The position numbers were made by a program, and so were the translations under genes. Positions 1 through 10,794 of a stretch of 64,000 nucleotides of DNA are shown piece by piece. The notes beneath the pieces are model-generated. The model was not told the origin of the DNA. It searched no databases and saw nothing but the letters and a program-made list of their open reading frames with translations. The stretch is from Hippopus hippopus (taxonomy: Eukaryota > Mollusca > Bivalvia > Cardiida > Cardiidae), in assembly GCA_946811185.2 (NCBI GenBank), contig OX328109.1:37122129-37186128 (forward strand). Direction: 5' to 3'. The first letter of the stretch is position 1, and every line of letters begins with the position of its first letter.

Positions 1-518
1 CTAATTACCATTCGCAGAGTTCTGACTGATTAACTTGTACCTCATTGAACTTTTGACTTTCTTTCTTATTTCCTTCTACAGAGTTTTACTGACTTGTGTC
101 CTACAGAACTTTTGATCTTCCAACAAATTTCCTTGTACAGAGTTTTGACTAATTTAATACTTATAAAAGTTTTGATTTACTCAATTCCTTCTACAATAGT
201 TTGACTGATTACTTGTTACCTCACAGAATATTTACTTTCTTTTTTTCATTTCCTTCCACAAAATTTCGCCAATCACCTAGTTCTTCACCGAACATTTTAC
301 CTTTGTACTTGTTACCTTCTACAGAATTTAAAATGATCAACATAATTTTTTACTCTCTCGCTTTTTACTTCTGTAGAGTTTGACATTAACTTCAACCTCT
401 TAGAACTTTTGAACTTCCTACTCATTATCTTCCACAGAATTTAACGGATAGTCTTGTGCTTCAGAACTTTTGACTCTCTTACTCATTCCCTCCTAAAGAG
501 ATTTGACTGATTAACTCG
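1..518 (+). repeat. composite ~64-bp minisatellite (block C), left part
   Basis: This is a degenerate tandem array. Each period of about 62-66 bp has two half-monomers, one ending in CTCACAG and AACTTTTGAC and one ending in CTTCTACAG and AGTTTTGACTG. It is the continuation of the array that fills the unit boundary (12335-13542) and is cut at 518/519 by the LINE. Each half-monomer reads as pyrimidine-rich tract plus YAG on the plus strand. Short frames across it are not genes. Confidence 0.85.
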
Positions 519-2997
519 TCGAAGTTCCGAAAATTTCAGAACATAAAAGAAAAAGCTAAGCTGAATTTTAAATCGGACAATACGGAGCACTACAATAAAG
601 ACTTCTCTATAAAGGAACTGAAGAAGGCATTAAAAAAATGCCACGATACTGCTGCTGGATGCGACGACATTCATTATCAGTTCTTAAAGCATTTGCCATA
701 TGGATCCCTAGATTGTTTACTCACTATATTTAACCAGGTATGGCGGACTGGTATTCTTCCCGATTCCTGGAAGGAAGCCGTAGTAGTACCAATACCCAAA
801 CCGGGAAAAGATCCTTCCAATTCTGCAAACTATCGTCCTATAGCCCTGACAAGTTGTATTTGTAAAACCATGGAAAGAATGGTAAGTGACCGTCTTGTTT
901 GGTTTTTAGAGAAAAACAAACTTATAGCAACCCCTCAGAGCGGATTTCGCAAACAAAGAGGCACTCTTGATCATTTAGTTCGCTTCGAGACATTCATACG
1001 TGAAGGTTTTATAAAAATAAAGAACATGTTGTCTCTGTATTTTTTGATCTCGAAAGTACTTATGATACAACATGGAAGTATGGAATTATGAATGACCTCT
1101 ATGATTTCGGTATTCGAGGTCGCCTTGCTTATTTCATCTCAGCTTTTCTAAATGAGCGGCAGTTTAGAGTCGGAGTTGGTAATGCGTTTTCTGACCCCCA
1201 TAAACAAGAGATGTGCGTTCCCCAGGGAGGCATGCTTTCCGTTACGCTTTTCAGTGTAAAGATTAACAATATTATTAAGTCTGTATGTCCTGGTGTGGAA
1301 TGCTTTTTTTATGTCGACGACTTCTGTATTTGCTACAGGTCAAAACACATGCATACTATTGAAAGGCAGCTTCAGCAAGTCTTGAACAATTTAACCAAAT
1401 GGTCCAATGAAAACGGTTATAAGTTTTCAAAAACCAAAACTAAGTGTATGCATTTTTGTAATTCAAGAAAGTTTCATCTCGAACCAGAACTGACATTAGA
1501 TGGTATTCGTTTAGAAGTCGTCCAAGAATTCAAATTTCTAGGTCTTTTATTTGACTCTAAATTGTCTTCCATTCCTCATATCAATTACTTGAGCAATAAG
1601 TGTCAGAAAACTCTCAATCTTTTACGTGTAGTTTCCAGTATGGACTGGGGAGCAGATAAGAAAGTCTTGTTGCGACTTTATGGGTCGCTTGTAAGATCAA
1701 ATTGGATTACGGTTGTGCTGTGTATGGGTCAGCCCGTCAATCATACTTGCGCAAACTTGATACCATTCATAACCAAGGTTTGCGTCTTGCGCTTGGCGCA
1801 TTTAAGACTTCTCCAGTAAATAGTCTGTATGCAGAAGCAAATGAACCTTCCCTAAATCTACGGCGAAAGAAACTGTCCATGCAGTATTATATAAAACTAA
1901 AGTCAAACCCTGAAAATCCTACCCATAAGGTTGTATTTGAACCTCTGTATAAAGACGATTTTCTGAAGAAAGAAAATGTCATACCTCCTCTTAGTCTTCG
2001 GTGTGAAGCTGATGTTCAAAGTCTTGGCTTTGATCTTGATGATATAGCCGAGCAGAAAATTACAGACGTTCCTTTACGGACTTCTAGTGGTCCCACATTT
2101 GTATATGATCTAACGTCATACAAAAAGGCAACAACAGATCCTACTATATTTAAAAGCAGTTATCTTGAAATAAAAAGACAGTACTACAATTATGAACACA
2201 TCTATACAGACGGTTCAAAAGAAGGTGACAGGGTTGCGGCGGCTGCTGTGCCCGATGGCGAAGTATATCAGTTTCGTCTTCCTGATAAATCTTCAATATT
2301 TTCTGCAGAGCTGAAAGCAATAGACCTTGCTCTTAATCATATAAAAGAAGACGGTTATTGGCGTTATATTATATTCACTGATTCACTCTCTGCCATGCAA
2401 GCGCTTGAGCATGAGAAAACCGATAAACCAATTATTGTTAATCTTTTAGATAAGCTATCTGACATCTGCGGAAATAATGACGTCGTTTTCTGTTGGCTCC
2501 CCAGCCATATCGGTATTAGTGGTAATGAGGAGGCAGACCGAGCTGCCAAAGAGGCATTATCACTTGATATCTTACCTTTTAGTGTACCTTTTACTGATTT
2601 TAAACCTTCAATAAATACTTTTATTCAGTCTGTTTGGGATACCTCGTGGAATGACCCAGCCAATCACCAGAATAAATTATTCAGTATTAAGCCAGGTCTT
2701 GGAGAATGGCTACCAGGTTTAAGGACATGTCGCCGCGAGGAAATTGTTTTGGCCCGTCTGCATATTGGTCATACGTATCTAACGCACTCCTATCTTCTTA
2801 AAGGAGAGGAGGCACCGCAGTGTATTCCATGCTCTGCTCCTCTTACTGTTAAACACATATTACTTGAGTGCGTTGACCTAGCACAAGTACGAGAAAGATT
2901 TTACAAAGTAGACAACCTAAGTCTGTTATTTGATACTGTGAAGATTGAATCATTATTTGATTATCTTAAAGAGGTAAATATTTTTAGAAAAATCTAG
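519..2997 (+). pseudogene. LINE reverse transcriptase/RNase H ORF, two frameshifts
   Basis: Three reading frames together give one polyprotein fragment. The first (519 to about 1015) has the RT palm entry with NYRPIALTS. The frame then shifts within an A-rich stretch at about 1010-1020, and the second frame carries FFDLES (motif A), PQGG and the YVDD active site (about 1310-1321). A second shift at about 1700 looks like loss of one A in TCAAATTGG and leads to the third frame, which ends with TAG at 2995. That frame holds RNase H, with YTDGS, AELKA, FTDS and the HIGISGNEEAD motif, followed by a Cys/His-type tail (CIPC, H, C). The enzyme is therefore inactive here. The same two lesions are in copy 2. 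Confidence 0.92.
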
Positions 2998-3242
2998 AGT
3001 CTTATTCACCCTTTTAAGTTATTTTTCTTTTCATTTTTAAGGGCTTTTTTGGCCATTCTGTAGACTGTGCCTAACTTTTAAGCTCCATTAATTAGCTTAT
3101 TTTTTCTGGTTACAACCATTGTTTTATTAACTTATTGTTTTATTATCTCACAGTATATTTCTTCATCCTTGTATTTGCGCCCAATATGACCATTGTTGTC
3201 GACCGCCCGTAAAACTCCATTCATTCATTCATTCATTCATTA
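519..3242 (+). mobile_element. 5'-truncated non-LTR retrotransposon (RT + RNase H LINE), copy 1
   Basis: Homology to a LINE begins abruptly at about 519, in the middle of the pre-RT region. It runs through reverse transcriptase, RNase H and a short 3' UTR, and ends in a (CATT)n tail at 3216-3242. The endonuclease and any ORF1 are missing, as expected for 5' truncation during target-primed reverse transcription. The I/Jockey-type RT followed by RNase H and a simple-repeat tail suggests the Nimb/I group; this is inference. Copy 3 of the unit lacks the element (see 26571-27181). I found no clear target-site duplication. Confidence 0.92.
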
Positions 3243-3513
3243 GAATAACTCTGCTTCCCAACAGAGCTTTGACCTAATAACTCTGCCTCCCTTAAGTGCC
3301 TTGATATTCCTCTGCTTCCCTGCAAAGCCTTGACTGTATAAATTTGCTTCCCTGCAGAGCTTTGACTGAATAATTCTGCCTACCTGCAGATTTTTGACTG
3401 AAATACTTTGGCTCCCTGTAGACTTTATGCTGAATCACTCTGCTTCCCTAGTAAGATTTGACTAAATCTCATTGGCTCCCGGCAGATACTTGACTTAATC
3501 ATTCTTCCTCCCT
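3243..3513 (+). repeat. ~33-bp minisatellite (block D), copy 1
   Basis: About eight degenerate monomers have the form TTTGACTGAATAACT-CTGCCTCCCTGCAGAGC. The block starts right after the LINE tail and is interrupted by the SINE. It is the same ancestral monomer as blocks B and E. Each monomer ends in a pyrimidine tract plus CAG. Confidence 0.85.
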
Positions 3514-3522
3514 GCAGACACT

Positions 3523-3787
3523 AGAGCCCGGCCAGGTAGCTCAGTTGATACCGTATCTGACTTGTGACCTGGAGGTTGCGGGTTCGATACCCGATTGCGG
3601 CAAACTTTCTTTCTGGTGATTTTTCATCTCTCACCTCTGATTCATGTGAGAAAAGTAGTCAGTGTCTTTGGAAAGAAAGTTGTGCCAGTACTGGTGTGAG
3701 AAAGCCAGGAAACACATGGGTGCGTCACTGACCACCATGATATGACCTAAGCTGTTGAAATGGTGTTCAACTCCAATACAAACCAAA
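3523..3787 (+). mobile_element. tRNA-derived SINE, copy 1
   Basis: A tRNA-like head has an A box (GTAGCTCAGTTG, 3535-3546) and a B box (GGTTCGATACC). It is followed by a body of about 190 bp that contains the inverted stretch ACTTTCTTTC / GAAAGAAAGT. The element is flanked by 9-bp direct repeats GCAGACACT at 3514-3522 and 3788-3796, so it inserted into the minisatellite. The acceptor-stem ends do not pair, so this is not a working tRNA. Relatives occur at 16547-16811, 27466-27730 and, inverted, 38685-38939. Confidence 0.85.
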
Positions 3788-3809
3788 GCAGACACTGGAC
3801 TAGTTCACT

Positions 3810-4660
3810 TTGTCTTCTTGCAGAGCTACGACAGGATTACTTTGCCTTCTTGCAGAGCGATGACTAATTACTTTGCCTTCTTGCAGAGGGATGACTAATT
3901 ACTTCGCCTTCTTGCAGAGGGATGACTAATTACTTCGCCTTCTTGCAGAGGGATGACTAATTACTTCGCCTTCTTGCAGAGCGATGACTAATTACTTTGC
4001 CACTTTTCAGAGGGATGACTAATTACTTTGCCTTCTTTCAAAGGGATGACTAATTACTTTGCCTTCTTTCAGAAGGATGACTAATTACTTTATCTTCTTG
4101 CAGAGGGATGACTAATTACTTTGCCTTCTTTCAGAGCTGTGACTAATTACTTTGCCTTCTTTCAGAGCGATGACTAATTACTTCGCCTTCTTGCAGAGGG
4201 ATGACTAATTACTTTGCCACTTTTCAGAGGGATGACTAATTACTTTGCCTTCTTGCAGAGCTGTGACTAATTACTTTGCCTTCTTGCAGAGCGATGACTA
4301 ATTACTTTGCCTTCTTGCAGAGGGATGACTAATTACTTTGCCTTGTTGCAGAGCGATGACTAATTACTTTGCCTTCTTTCAGAGGGATGACTAATTACTT
4401 TGCCACTTTTCAGAGGGATGACTAATTACTTTGTCTTCTTGCAGACGGATGACTAATTAATTTGCCTTCTTGCAGAGAGATGACTAATTACTTTGCCACT
4501 TTTCACAGGGATGACTAATTACTTTGCCTCTTTTCAGAGGGATGACTAATTACTTTTTCTTCTTGCAGAGCTGTGACTGAATTACTCTGCCTTCTTGCAG
4601 AGCTATGACTGAATTACTCTGCCTTCTTGCAGGGTTATGACTGAATTACTCTACCTCCAT
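3810..4660 (+). repeat. 31-bp minisatellite (block E), copy 1
   Basis: About 26 monomers of 31 bp have the consensus GATGACTAATTACTT-TGCCTTCTTGCAGAGG. Variants carry CACTTTTCAG or TTCTTTCAG in place of the final tract. The array decays into irregular monomers up to about 4815. On the plus strand every monomer contains CTAAT about 20 nt before YAG, with pyrimidines between, so it looks like an intron 3' end. There are no unique spacers, so it is not a CRISPR-like array. Confidence 0.93.
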
Positions 4661-4815
4661 ATAGTTTTGATTTGACCATCCTGCATACCTACAGAACTTT
4701 GGCTATCTTTGCCTCCCTGCAGATCTTTGACTTATTGCTTGTTGCAGAGCAATTACTGATTCAGCCTTGCTACATACAGAGTTTGACTGTTTCACTCTCT
4801 GTCTCCTTTAGGGCT

Positions 4816-5042
4816 TTAAACCTCTTTACCACACCACAAAACTTTAGATTTTTCCACATTTAAGGTATTTGCAGACAACAAATTAAAGGTGCCTAAAGTG
4901 ATAGGACTTATCTTTAAATGAGTAGAAAACATTGTGGGGAAAGGAGAAAATGCTTGTTACCAGCATTTTCTCCTTTTCCGAAAATGTTTTCCAAAGCTTT
5001 CCACCTTAGGGTCGTCAAAAGTCGCGATTGTGTGGCTGATTG
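4816..5042. mobile_element. TTAA hairpin MITE, unit copy 1 no. 1
   Basis: A roughly 225-bp element opens with TTAA and CTCTTTACC-like sequence and centres on a long palindrome (GAAAATGCTTGTTACCAGCATTTTC with flanking arms). Its right end is decayed. Confidence 0.8.
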
Positions 5043-5216
5043 ACTTTTATCATCCTACAGATGTTGCATCATGGAGCAGACTACTTTTGTATACATCGTG
5101 GAGATATCGATTGCAATTTTTTTCTTTTTGCAAAAATGTTTTCCAGTAATAAACTGTAAATCATGCTGATAACTGATAATTATTTAGGAAGCTTCCAAAG
5201 TTGTCTACATAAATTT

Positions 5217-5535
5217 AAGCCACACTCTGGCAGAAGGGGCTTAATGCATCTTTGTAATGCGGGATACCAAGCAGGATACCAAGCAGGTCATCACAAAGCT
5301 ATTGATCCATAAAATGCATGTTGTCAAGCAACTGTCTGGATCATGAGGTAGAGTGTCCTTTAAAATGTAGAAAATTGAAAAATAGCAAAATGTTTCAGCC
5401 CAGGTAAGCATGCGCGAACTCCGCAGGCCGACCTGGGTTGATACTTTTTGCAGATGTATTAATCCTTTTGCGAGAGTATGGCTCACTGATACTTCTAGCA
5501 GATGCATTAAGCCCCCTTTTGCCAGGGTATGGCTC
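5217..5535. mobile_element. fold-back MITE of the GAGCCATGCTCTG family, diverged
   Basis: The ends CACTCTGGCAGAAGGGGCTTAAT and ATTAAGCCCCCTTTTG...GGCTC are inverted copies. The middle has the family palindrome, here AACTCCGCAGG. It is longer than its relatives because the right terminal part is partly duplicated. A 12-bp GGATACCAAGCA duplication at about 5260 is present here and in copy 2 but not in copy 3. Confidence 0.75.
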
Positions 5536-5851
5536 ATTTGTTTCTGGTAAAATGTAGCACTGACAAAACAAAACAACACTAAGCTGTAAAATAATCAAGT
5601 TTATTAAAACCACAAGAAAAACAAAATATAGTAAAATGTGTTGTACATGTTTGTTTCCCTAATTAAATTCAATAACATTTACAAAAAAAAAACCCCATAT
5701 CAACAATCTACACAATTGTACATTTTATAAATATGAGTATATTGTTTTGATTTAGCATTCACAGCAATTAATTACAGTTGTTGAAGCTTAGAGCTTCTAC
5801 CTGTCCCAGTTAAGATCAAATACTGCATTCTGTGATGTTTGATCTAAATCT

Positions 5852-6083
5852 TTAACTCTTTACAAAACGACATAATTTTAGACTTAACCGAATTAAAACC
5901 ATTTGCAGACGACAAAATATATATGACAGTAAAATTGAAATTTGTGTTGGAGGGTTGAAGGATAGAAAACATTGTGGGAAAAGGAGAAAATGCTGGTTAC
6001 CAGCATTTTCTCCTTTTCCTACAATGTTTTCATTTTTTTCTTCTTAGGGTCATTAAAAGTTGGAATTTTGAGGTACAGGGTTT
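5852..6083. mobile_element. TTAA hairpin MITE, unit copy 1 no. 2
   Basis: The element starts TTAACTCTTTAC. Its central palindrome around GCTGGTTACCAGC spans about 5971-6032, with arms TAGAAAACATTGTGG and its complement. Confidence 0.85.
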
Positions 6084-6349
6084 ATTGTCCACAGAAATAT
6101 GAACAGTTCCTCCGGACTAACATTCCGGAGGATACTTTTTTTCAAAATCAAGCAACTGTCAAAACAAAAAGCAAAGCATATCACAAAGACAAGTTGAAAA
6201 GCAAATCTCAAAGAAAAACGAAGCAATAATAAAAATCGAAATATAAAATATTCAACATATCATGAAAGTATTCCCTTGGCAAGACAATTGAACAAAATCT
6301 GCAAAGGCCATTTTCACAAGTACAAGTACAACCTATCATGCATGCTATT

Positions 6350-6578
6350 TTAACTCTTTTCCAAATGGTAGAATTTAAGACTGGTCCCAATTGAGAGCAT
6401 TTGCAGACGGCGATTTCAATGTGGTTAAAATGGTGCAAATTTTCTTTGATAGGGTAGAAAACATTTTGGGAAAAGGACTAAATGCTGGTAACCAGCGTTT
6501 TCTCCTTTTCCCATAATGTTTTCATAAGGCTTCTTTCTCAAGGTCATTAAAAGTCGGCATTGTGTGGTAAAGGGTTAA
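6350..6578. mobile_element. TTAA hairpin MITE, unit copy 1 no. 3
   Basis: This is a complete element from TTAACTCTTTTCC to GTGGTAAAGGGTTAA, with a central hairpin. Its terminal TTAA (6575-6578) is also the first base set of the next, truncated copy. Confidence 0.87.
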
Positions 6579-6717
6579 CTCTTTACCAAAAGGTAAAGAC
6601 TGGTACAAACTGAAAGGATTTGTGGATGACAAATGTGACTCAATACCTGAAATTTGCCTTTGAAGGAGTAAAAGCCACTGTGGGGAAAGGAGAAAATGCT
6701 GATTACCAGCAAATGTA
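6575..6717. mobile_element. TTAA hairpin MITE, truncated, shares TTAA with the previous one
   Basis: The left half only is present, from TTAACTCTTTACC to the left hairpin arm GGAGAAAATGCTG. The element stops just past the hairpin axis. Confidence 0.75.
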
Positions 6718-6782
6718 TAACAATGATGTTTTTAAAAAGTTACAGACTTCAAAAACACTGTGATGAAATGTAAAACCATTGA

Positions 6783-8581
6783 CAAGAAGGCCATGATGGC
6801 CCTGAAGTCGCTCACCTGAGCCTTTTGATCAAACATGACCCATTTCCAATCTCTTCAGAGATAATAAGACAAACACTCTGACAAACACTCATTAGTATTG
6901 GGCTTACAAATATGGCCTCTAGAGTGCATGCAAGCTTTTTCTAGAATTTGTCTCAGCGGCCTACTTGACATGTAGAAATTATCCAGACATACATTCCGAC
7001 AAACTTTCATGAGTATTTGAGAGAAAATGTGGCCTGTAGGGTGTATAAAAGGTTTTTCCGAGATTTGATCTAGTGACCTAGTTTTTTATCCAACATGACC
7101 CATATTCATACTAGTCTAAGATATTATCAAGACAAACATTCAAAGCAAATTTCAAGATTATAGGATTGAAAATGTGGCCTCTAGAGCGTACACACGGTTT
7201 TTCAAGGATGAAACTTGGTGACCTAGTTTTTATTCCACGTGCAAACTCATGCAAGATATCATCAAGACAAACATTCTAACAAAAGTTTAAAGAATATTGG
7301 ACTGTAATTATAGTACAAAAGGTTTTTCCGAGAGCTGACCTTGTGACCTAGTTTTTTATCCAACATGACCCATTTTTATACTAGTCTAAGAAATTATCAA
7401 GACTAACATCTGACCGAATTTCAAGATTATTGGACTGAAAATGTGGCCTCTAGAGCTTACAATCATAAGGTTGTTCTAAGATTTGACCTGGTGACCTAGT
7501 TTTTGACCTGACATGACCCATTTTCAAACTCATCCAAGCTAATATCATGACAAACATTCTGACCAACTTTAAAGAGCATTGGACTGAAAATGTGGCTTCT
7601 GGAGCGTACACAAGGTTTTCCAAAGATTTGACCTAGTGGCCTAGTTTTTGACACCACATGGCCCACTTTCGAACTCATCTGCGATATTATCAAGACAAAA
7701 ATTCTGACCAAATTTCAAGTATTGGACAGAAAATGTGGCTTCTGGAGCATACACAATTTTTTTCTAAGATTTGACCTAGTGACTTAGTTTTTGACCTAAC
7801 ATGGCCCGTTTTCAAATTTATCTGAGATACCAACAAGACAAACATTCTGACCAACTTTCAGGAGTATTGGACTGAAAATGTGGCCTCTAGAGCGTAAACA
7901 AGGTTTTTCTAAGATTTGACCTGGTGACCTAGTTTTTGACCCAACATGGCCCATTTTCGAACTCCTCCGAGATATCATCAAGACAAACATTCTGACCAAC
8001 TTTCAAGAGTACTGGACTGAAAATGTAGCCTACAGAGCGTACACAAGGCTTTTCTAAGATTCGACCTGGTGACCTAGTTTTTGACCCGACATGGCCTATT
8101 TTCAAATCGTCTGAGATATTATCAAAACAAACATTCTGACCAACTATCAGGAGTATTGGACAGAAAATGTGGCCTCTAAAGCGTACACAAGGTTATTCTA
8201 AGATTTGACCTAGTGACCAAATTTTTTGACCCGACATGACCCATTTTCAAACTTGTCCGAGATATTATCAAGGCAAACATTCTGACCAAGTGTCATGAGT
8301 ATCGGACTGAAAAAATGGCCTCTACAGCGTACACAAGGTTTTTCTAAGATTTGAACTAGTGACCTAGTTTTTGACCCGACATGACCCATTTTCGAACTCA
8401 TCCGAGATATCATCAAGACAATTATTCTGACCAAGTTTCACAAGAATCGGACTGAAAATGTGGCCTCTAGAGTGTACACAAGGTAAAAGTTGACGACGCA
8501 CAACGGACTACGCACGACGGACGCCGGACACAGCACGATCACAATAGCTCACCATGAGCACTTCGTGCTCAGGTGAGCTAA
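6783..8581 (+). mobile_element. Helitron-like element with ~145-bp tandem core, copy 1
   Basis: The 5' end is ACAAGAAG followed by hairpin GGCCATGATGGCC (6789-6801). The subterminal GCTCACCTGAGC (about 6810) is inverted at the 3' end as GCTCAGGTGAGC (8567-8578). The core is about 12 degenerate monomers of 144-145 bp marked by GTGACCTAGTTTTTGACC (for example 7923, 8068, 8213 and 8357). The 3' end is a strong hairpin TGAGCACTTCGTGCTCA followed by CTAA (8578-8581). Hairpin plus CTRR is Helitron-like, and tandem cores resemble the bivalve 'pearl'/HINE style. No transposase is encoded. Minus-strand frames of 67-74 aa are repeat artefacts. Confidence 0.75.
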
Positions 8582-8612
8582 AAGCTTTAGCAAAATCAGA
8601 AATTGTTCTTTA

Positions 8613-8685
8613 AAGGGTATTTTCACCACAGGAGCCAATGTCCCATAATCTTTCCACAATGTCCTCTACCCTTCAAAGACAAATT
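8613..8685. mobile_element. TTAA MITE fragment at a deletion junction
   Basis: The right-half sequence (CCACAATGTCCTCTACCC, CAAAGACAAATT) is joined at 8685/8686 to the end of another MITE. In copy 3 the same two points are 4,186 bp apart. Confidence 0.6.
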
Positions 8686-8699
8686 GTTTTGGTACTGGG

Positions 8700-9152
8700 T
8701 TAACATTTTACCAAATGACAAAATTTTGGACGCAACCAAACTGAAAGCATTTGTAGACAACAAATTAAATGTAGCTTAAACTAGAGCTGTCACTGAATGT
8801 GACTTAATACCCCCGCCAGCGCTTTGACAGAAAAAAGTGTCAAGTTCAAGGGGAGATAATTCTTCAACCAGGAGGAGTTGACACTTGAAAATTGCATCTT
8901 GCAAATGTTGAATATATGATCAATATATGTGCAAAGTTTCAATACAATAGAAGGAAAACTGTAGGAGGAGTTTGCGACACAAAATTACTAGTATTTTGTA
9001 CACAGACGGACACACGGACGGACAGACAGGCTGATTCCGGTATACCCCCGAAAACATTCGTTTTGCGGGGGTATAATGATGATTTCTGTCTTCCATAGGG
9101 TAGAAAACATTGTGGGAAAAGGAGAAATTGCTTGTTACACATTGTTTTCAAT
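8700..9152. mobile_element. TTAA hairpin MITE interrupted by a 296-bp insertion
   Basis: The left part runs from TTAACATTTTACCAAATGAC to 8780. The right part with the hairpin (GGGTAGAAAACATTGTGGG) resumes at 9077. The paralogue at 36742-36897 is uninterrupted, which defines the insertion exactly. Confidence 0.8.
8781..9076. mobile_element. 296-bp non-autonomous insertion with terminal hairpins, copy 1
   Basis: The element lies between GCTTAAA and TGATGATTTC. The empty site at 36820/36821 shows no target duplication and an A|T junction. The 5' end is CTAGAGCTGTCAC-TGAAT-GTGAC (hairpin). The 3' end is TACCCCCG...CGGGGGTA plus TAA (8-bp stem), preceded by GACGGACAGAC repeats. The A|T target without duplication and the 3' hairpin fit a Helitron-like transposition. 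A relative lies at 56533-56834. Confidence 0.75.
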
Positions 9153-9572
9153 ATCAGTCCGCTTGACGGAAGGTGGCGAGCAGGATGTTAACAAATGAAT
9201 AAGAGACTTTTACTGGCCAGCTCATTTTAACTCTGAAAAGTCTAGGAATGTTTTTATACCTTTCAATTTGACTGAAGAAAAGCTTTGATAATACAGAGCC
9301 AAACACAAGAAATGGACATCTTTAAATAAGGAAGAGTCAACAAATTGTTCCTTCAGAAAGGGTAAAAATATTTCCTTTAACCTAACAGCTAACAATTACA
9401 GATAAATAACAAAGAATGACTTAATCTTATAATATACTTGTAAATGTATGTATACATGCAGTCATGTGATATCTAAAAATCCATGTATGTCATGTGATAC
9501 AAAGCAATTGCACTTATTTTCTAATGAATGTGATAGGTGTGAAGGAACAATATTTTTAATCAATTATTTGCT
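9153..9572. other. unassigned intergenic stretch of the unit
   Basis: I see no gene or repeat signature here beyond its presence in all unit copies (also 22177-22596 and 36898-37312). Confidence 0.5.
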
Positions 9573-9857
9573 GAGCCCAGCAGCGCCGTCGGTAGAATAA
9601 AAGACTTGAAACCAGGAGGTTACTGGTTGGAATCCCAACCTGGCAAATTTCTTGCCGAGGACTGATGATAGTCACTGCGACAGCATTCATTCCTCTCTGA
9701 CCCCTGGTCAATGTTTCAACGATGATTATGTGGGACAGCAGTCAGTGGTTTGTAAAGAATATTGTGTGAAGTACTGGTTATAGAAACTGCAGGAAGGAAG
9801 GAATAAATGCAATGGTTGCAGCAATATAATTGAAAAAAGTGTTAAACACTAAACAAA
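9573..9857 (+). mobile_element. second SINE-like element, copy 1
   Basis: A tRNA-like head (GAGCCCAGCAGCGCCGTCGG, then GGTTGGAATCCCAACC resembling a decayed B box) is followed by a body. It ends GTTAAACACTAAACAAA, a typical SINE-like 3' end. Paralogues at 22597 and 37313 differ by small indels such as AGG after CCAGG. No target duplication was identified. Confidence 0.55.
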
Positions 9858-9910
9858 ATGATAACCAATTTTTACACAGTTTCAAAGTATATATTGAAAA
9901 AAAAATATAG

Positions 9911-10171
9911 GAGCCATGCTCTGTGAAAAGGGGGCTTAATACATCTGCGAAAAGTATTGACCCAGGTCAGCCTGCGCAATCTGCGCAGGCTGACCTAGGC
10001 TGAAACTTTTCGCTATCTGTCAATTTTCTGTTTGTCAAAGGACCAGTTTACCTCATGATTAAGTTTGTTATTTAAAAACAGGCTCTTATGGATTCATAAT
10101 TATGTGATGATTTGAGCCGGTATCATGTATCACGTTGATGCATTAAGCCCCCTTTTGCCAGAGCATGGCTC
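9911..10171. mobile_element. fold-back MITE of the GAGCCATGCTCTG family, copy 1
   Basis: The termini GAGCCATGCTCTGTGAAAAG and CTTTTGCCAGAGCATGGCTC are inverted repeats. An internal perfect-looking palindrome AGGTCAGCCTGCGCA...TGCGCAGGCTGACCT lies at about 9965-9996. The element is 261 bp. Confidence 0.85.
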
Positions 10172-10289
10172 ATTTGTATATATGTGCCATTAGAATTACC
10201 ATTTTTGCAGTTACAGTCAAACCTGAATTAATGGTAACCTGCATCAACCATCCAATCTTTACTGATTACAATGTTAGCTTGACTTGGCT

Positions 10290-10700
10290 TTGATTGATTG
10301 GCTCTCTAACTCTCCACATAGCAATCATTGAATGACACTCCCTCCACTTAGCATTCACTGATAGACACTCCCTCTACATAGCATTCACTGATAGACACCC
10401 CCCTAAGCATTCACTGATTAACATGGCCTCTTCCCCCCACCCCACCCCACCCCACCCCAGGATTGACTGAATGATATCTTCCTCCACCCCAGTCAGAAAA
10501 TCGACTGATTGACATTACCCCCACATAGGATTCTCTGATTGAACCCCCACAGCATTGACTAATTGACATCCCTCCCAACGTAGCATTCACTGATTCACAA
10601 CCTCCCCCCCCCCCACCCACATAGCATCGACTGCTTATGGACTGAATGACAAATTATCTCCAGCATAGCAATGACTAATTGACATCCTCCCCCTACAAAT
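10290..10700 (+). repeat. ~30-bp minisatellite (block A), copy 1
   Basis: Monomers of the type CATTCACTGATAGACACTCC-CTCTACATAG, very C-rich on this strand, include the C-run near 10605 and (CCCCA)n at about 10436-10460. The monomer is again CTGAT plus pyrimidines plus TAG. Confidence 0.8.
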
Positions 10701-10794
10701 GATTTACAGTTTCTCCCAAAGGGCTTTAACCTAATAAATCATAAAATCCATTCCAACTAGTGACTTATAATGGGTTGCATACTTTCAACCAGTA

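Noticed and set aside
3523..3600. Possible tRNA gene with A and B boxes
   Set aside because: The acceptor ends do not pair, a SINE body follows without a terminator, and target duplications flank the whole element.
3835..4640. CRISPR-like look of short regular direct repeats
   Set aside because: Monomers are head-to-tail with no unique spacers, and the sequence is metazoan.
4934..5149. 71-codon frame MGKGENACYQHF and similar GKGENAG frames elsewhere
   Set aside because: They are translations of the TTAA MITE hairpin and recur wherever it occurs.
7496..8434. Several 67-74 codon minus-strand frames starting MVR
   Set aside because: They are the same ~145-bp monomer read repeatedly inside the Helitron-like core.
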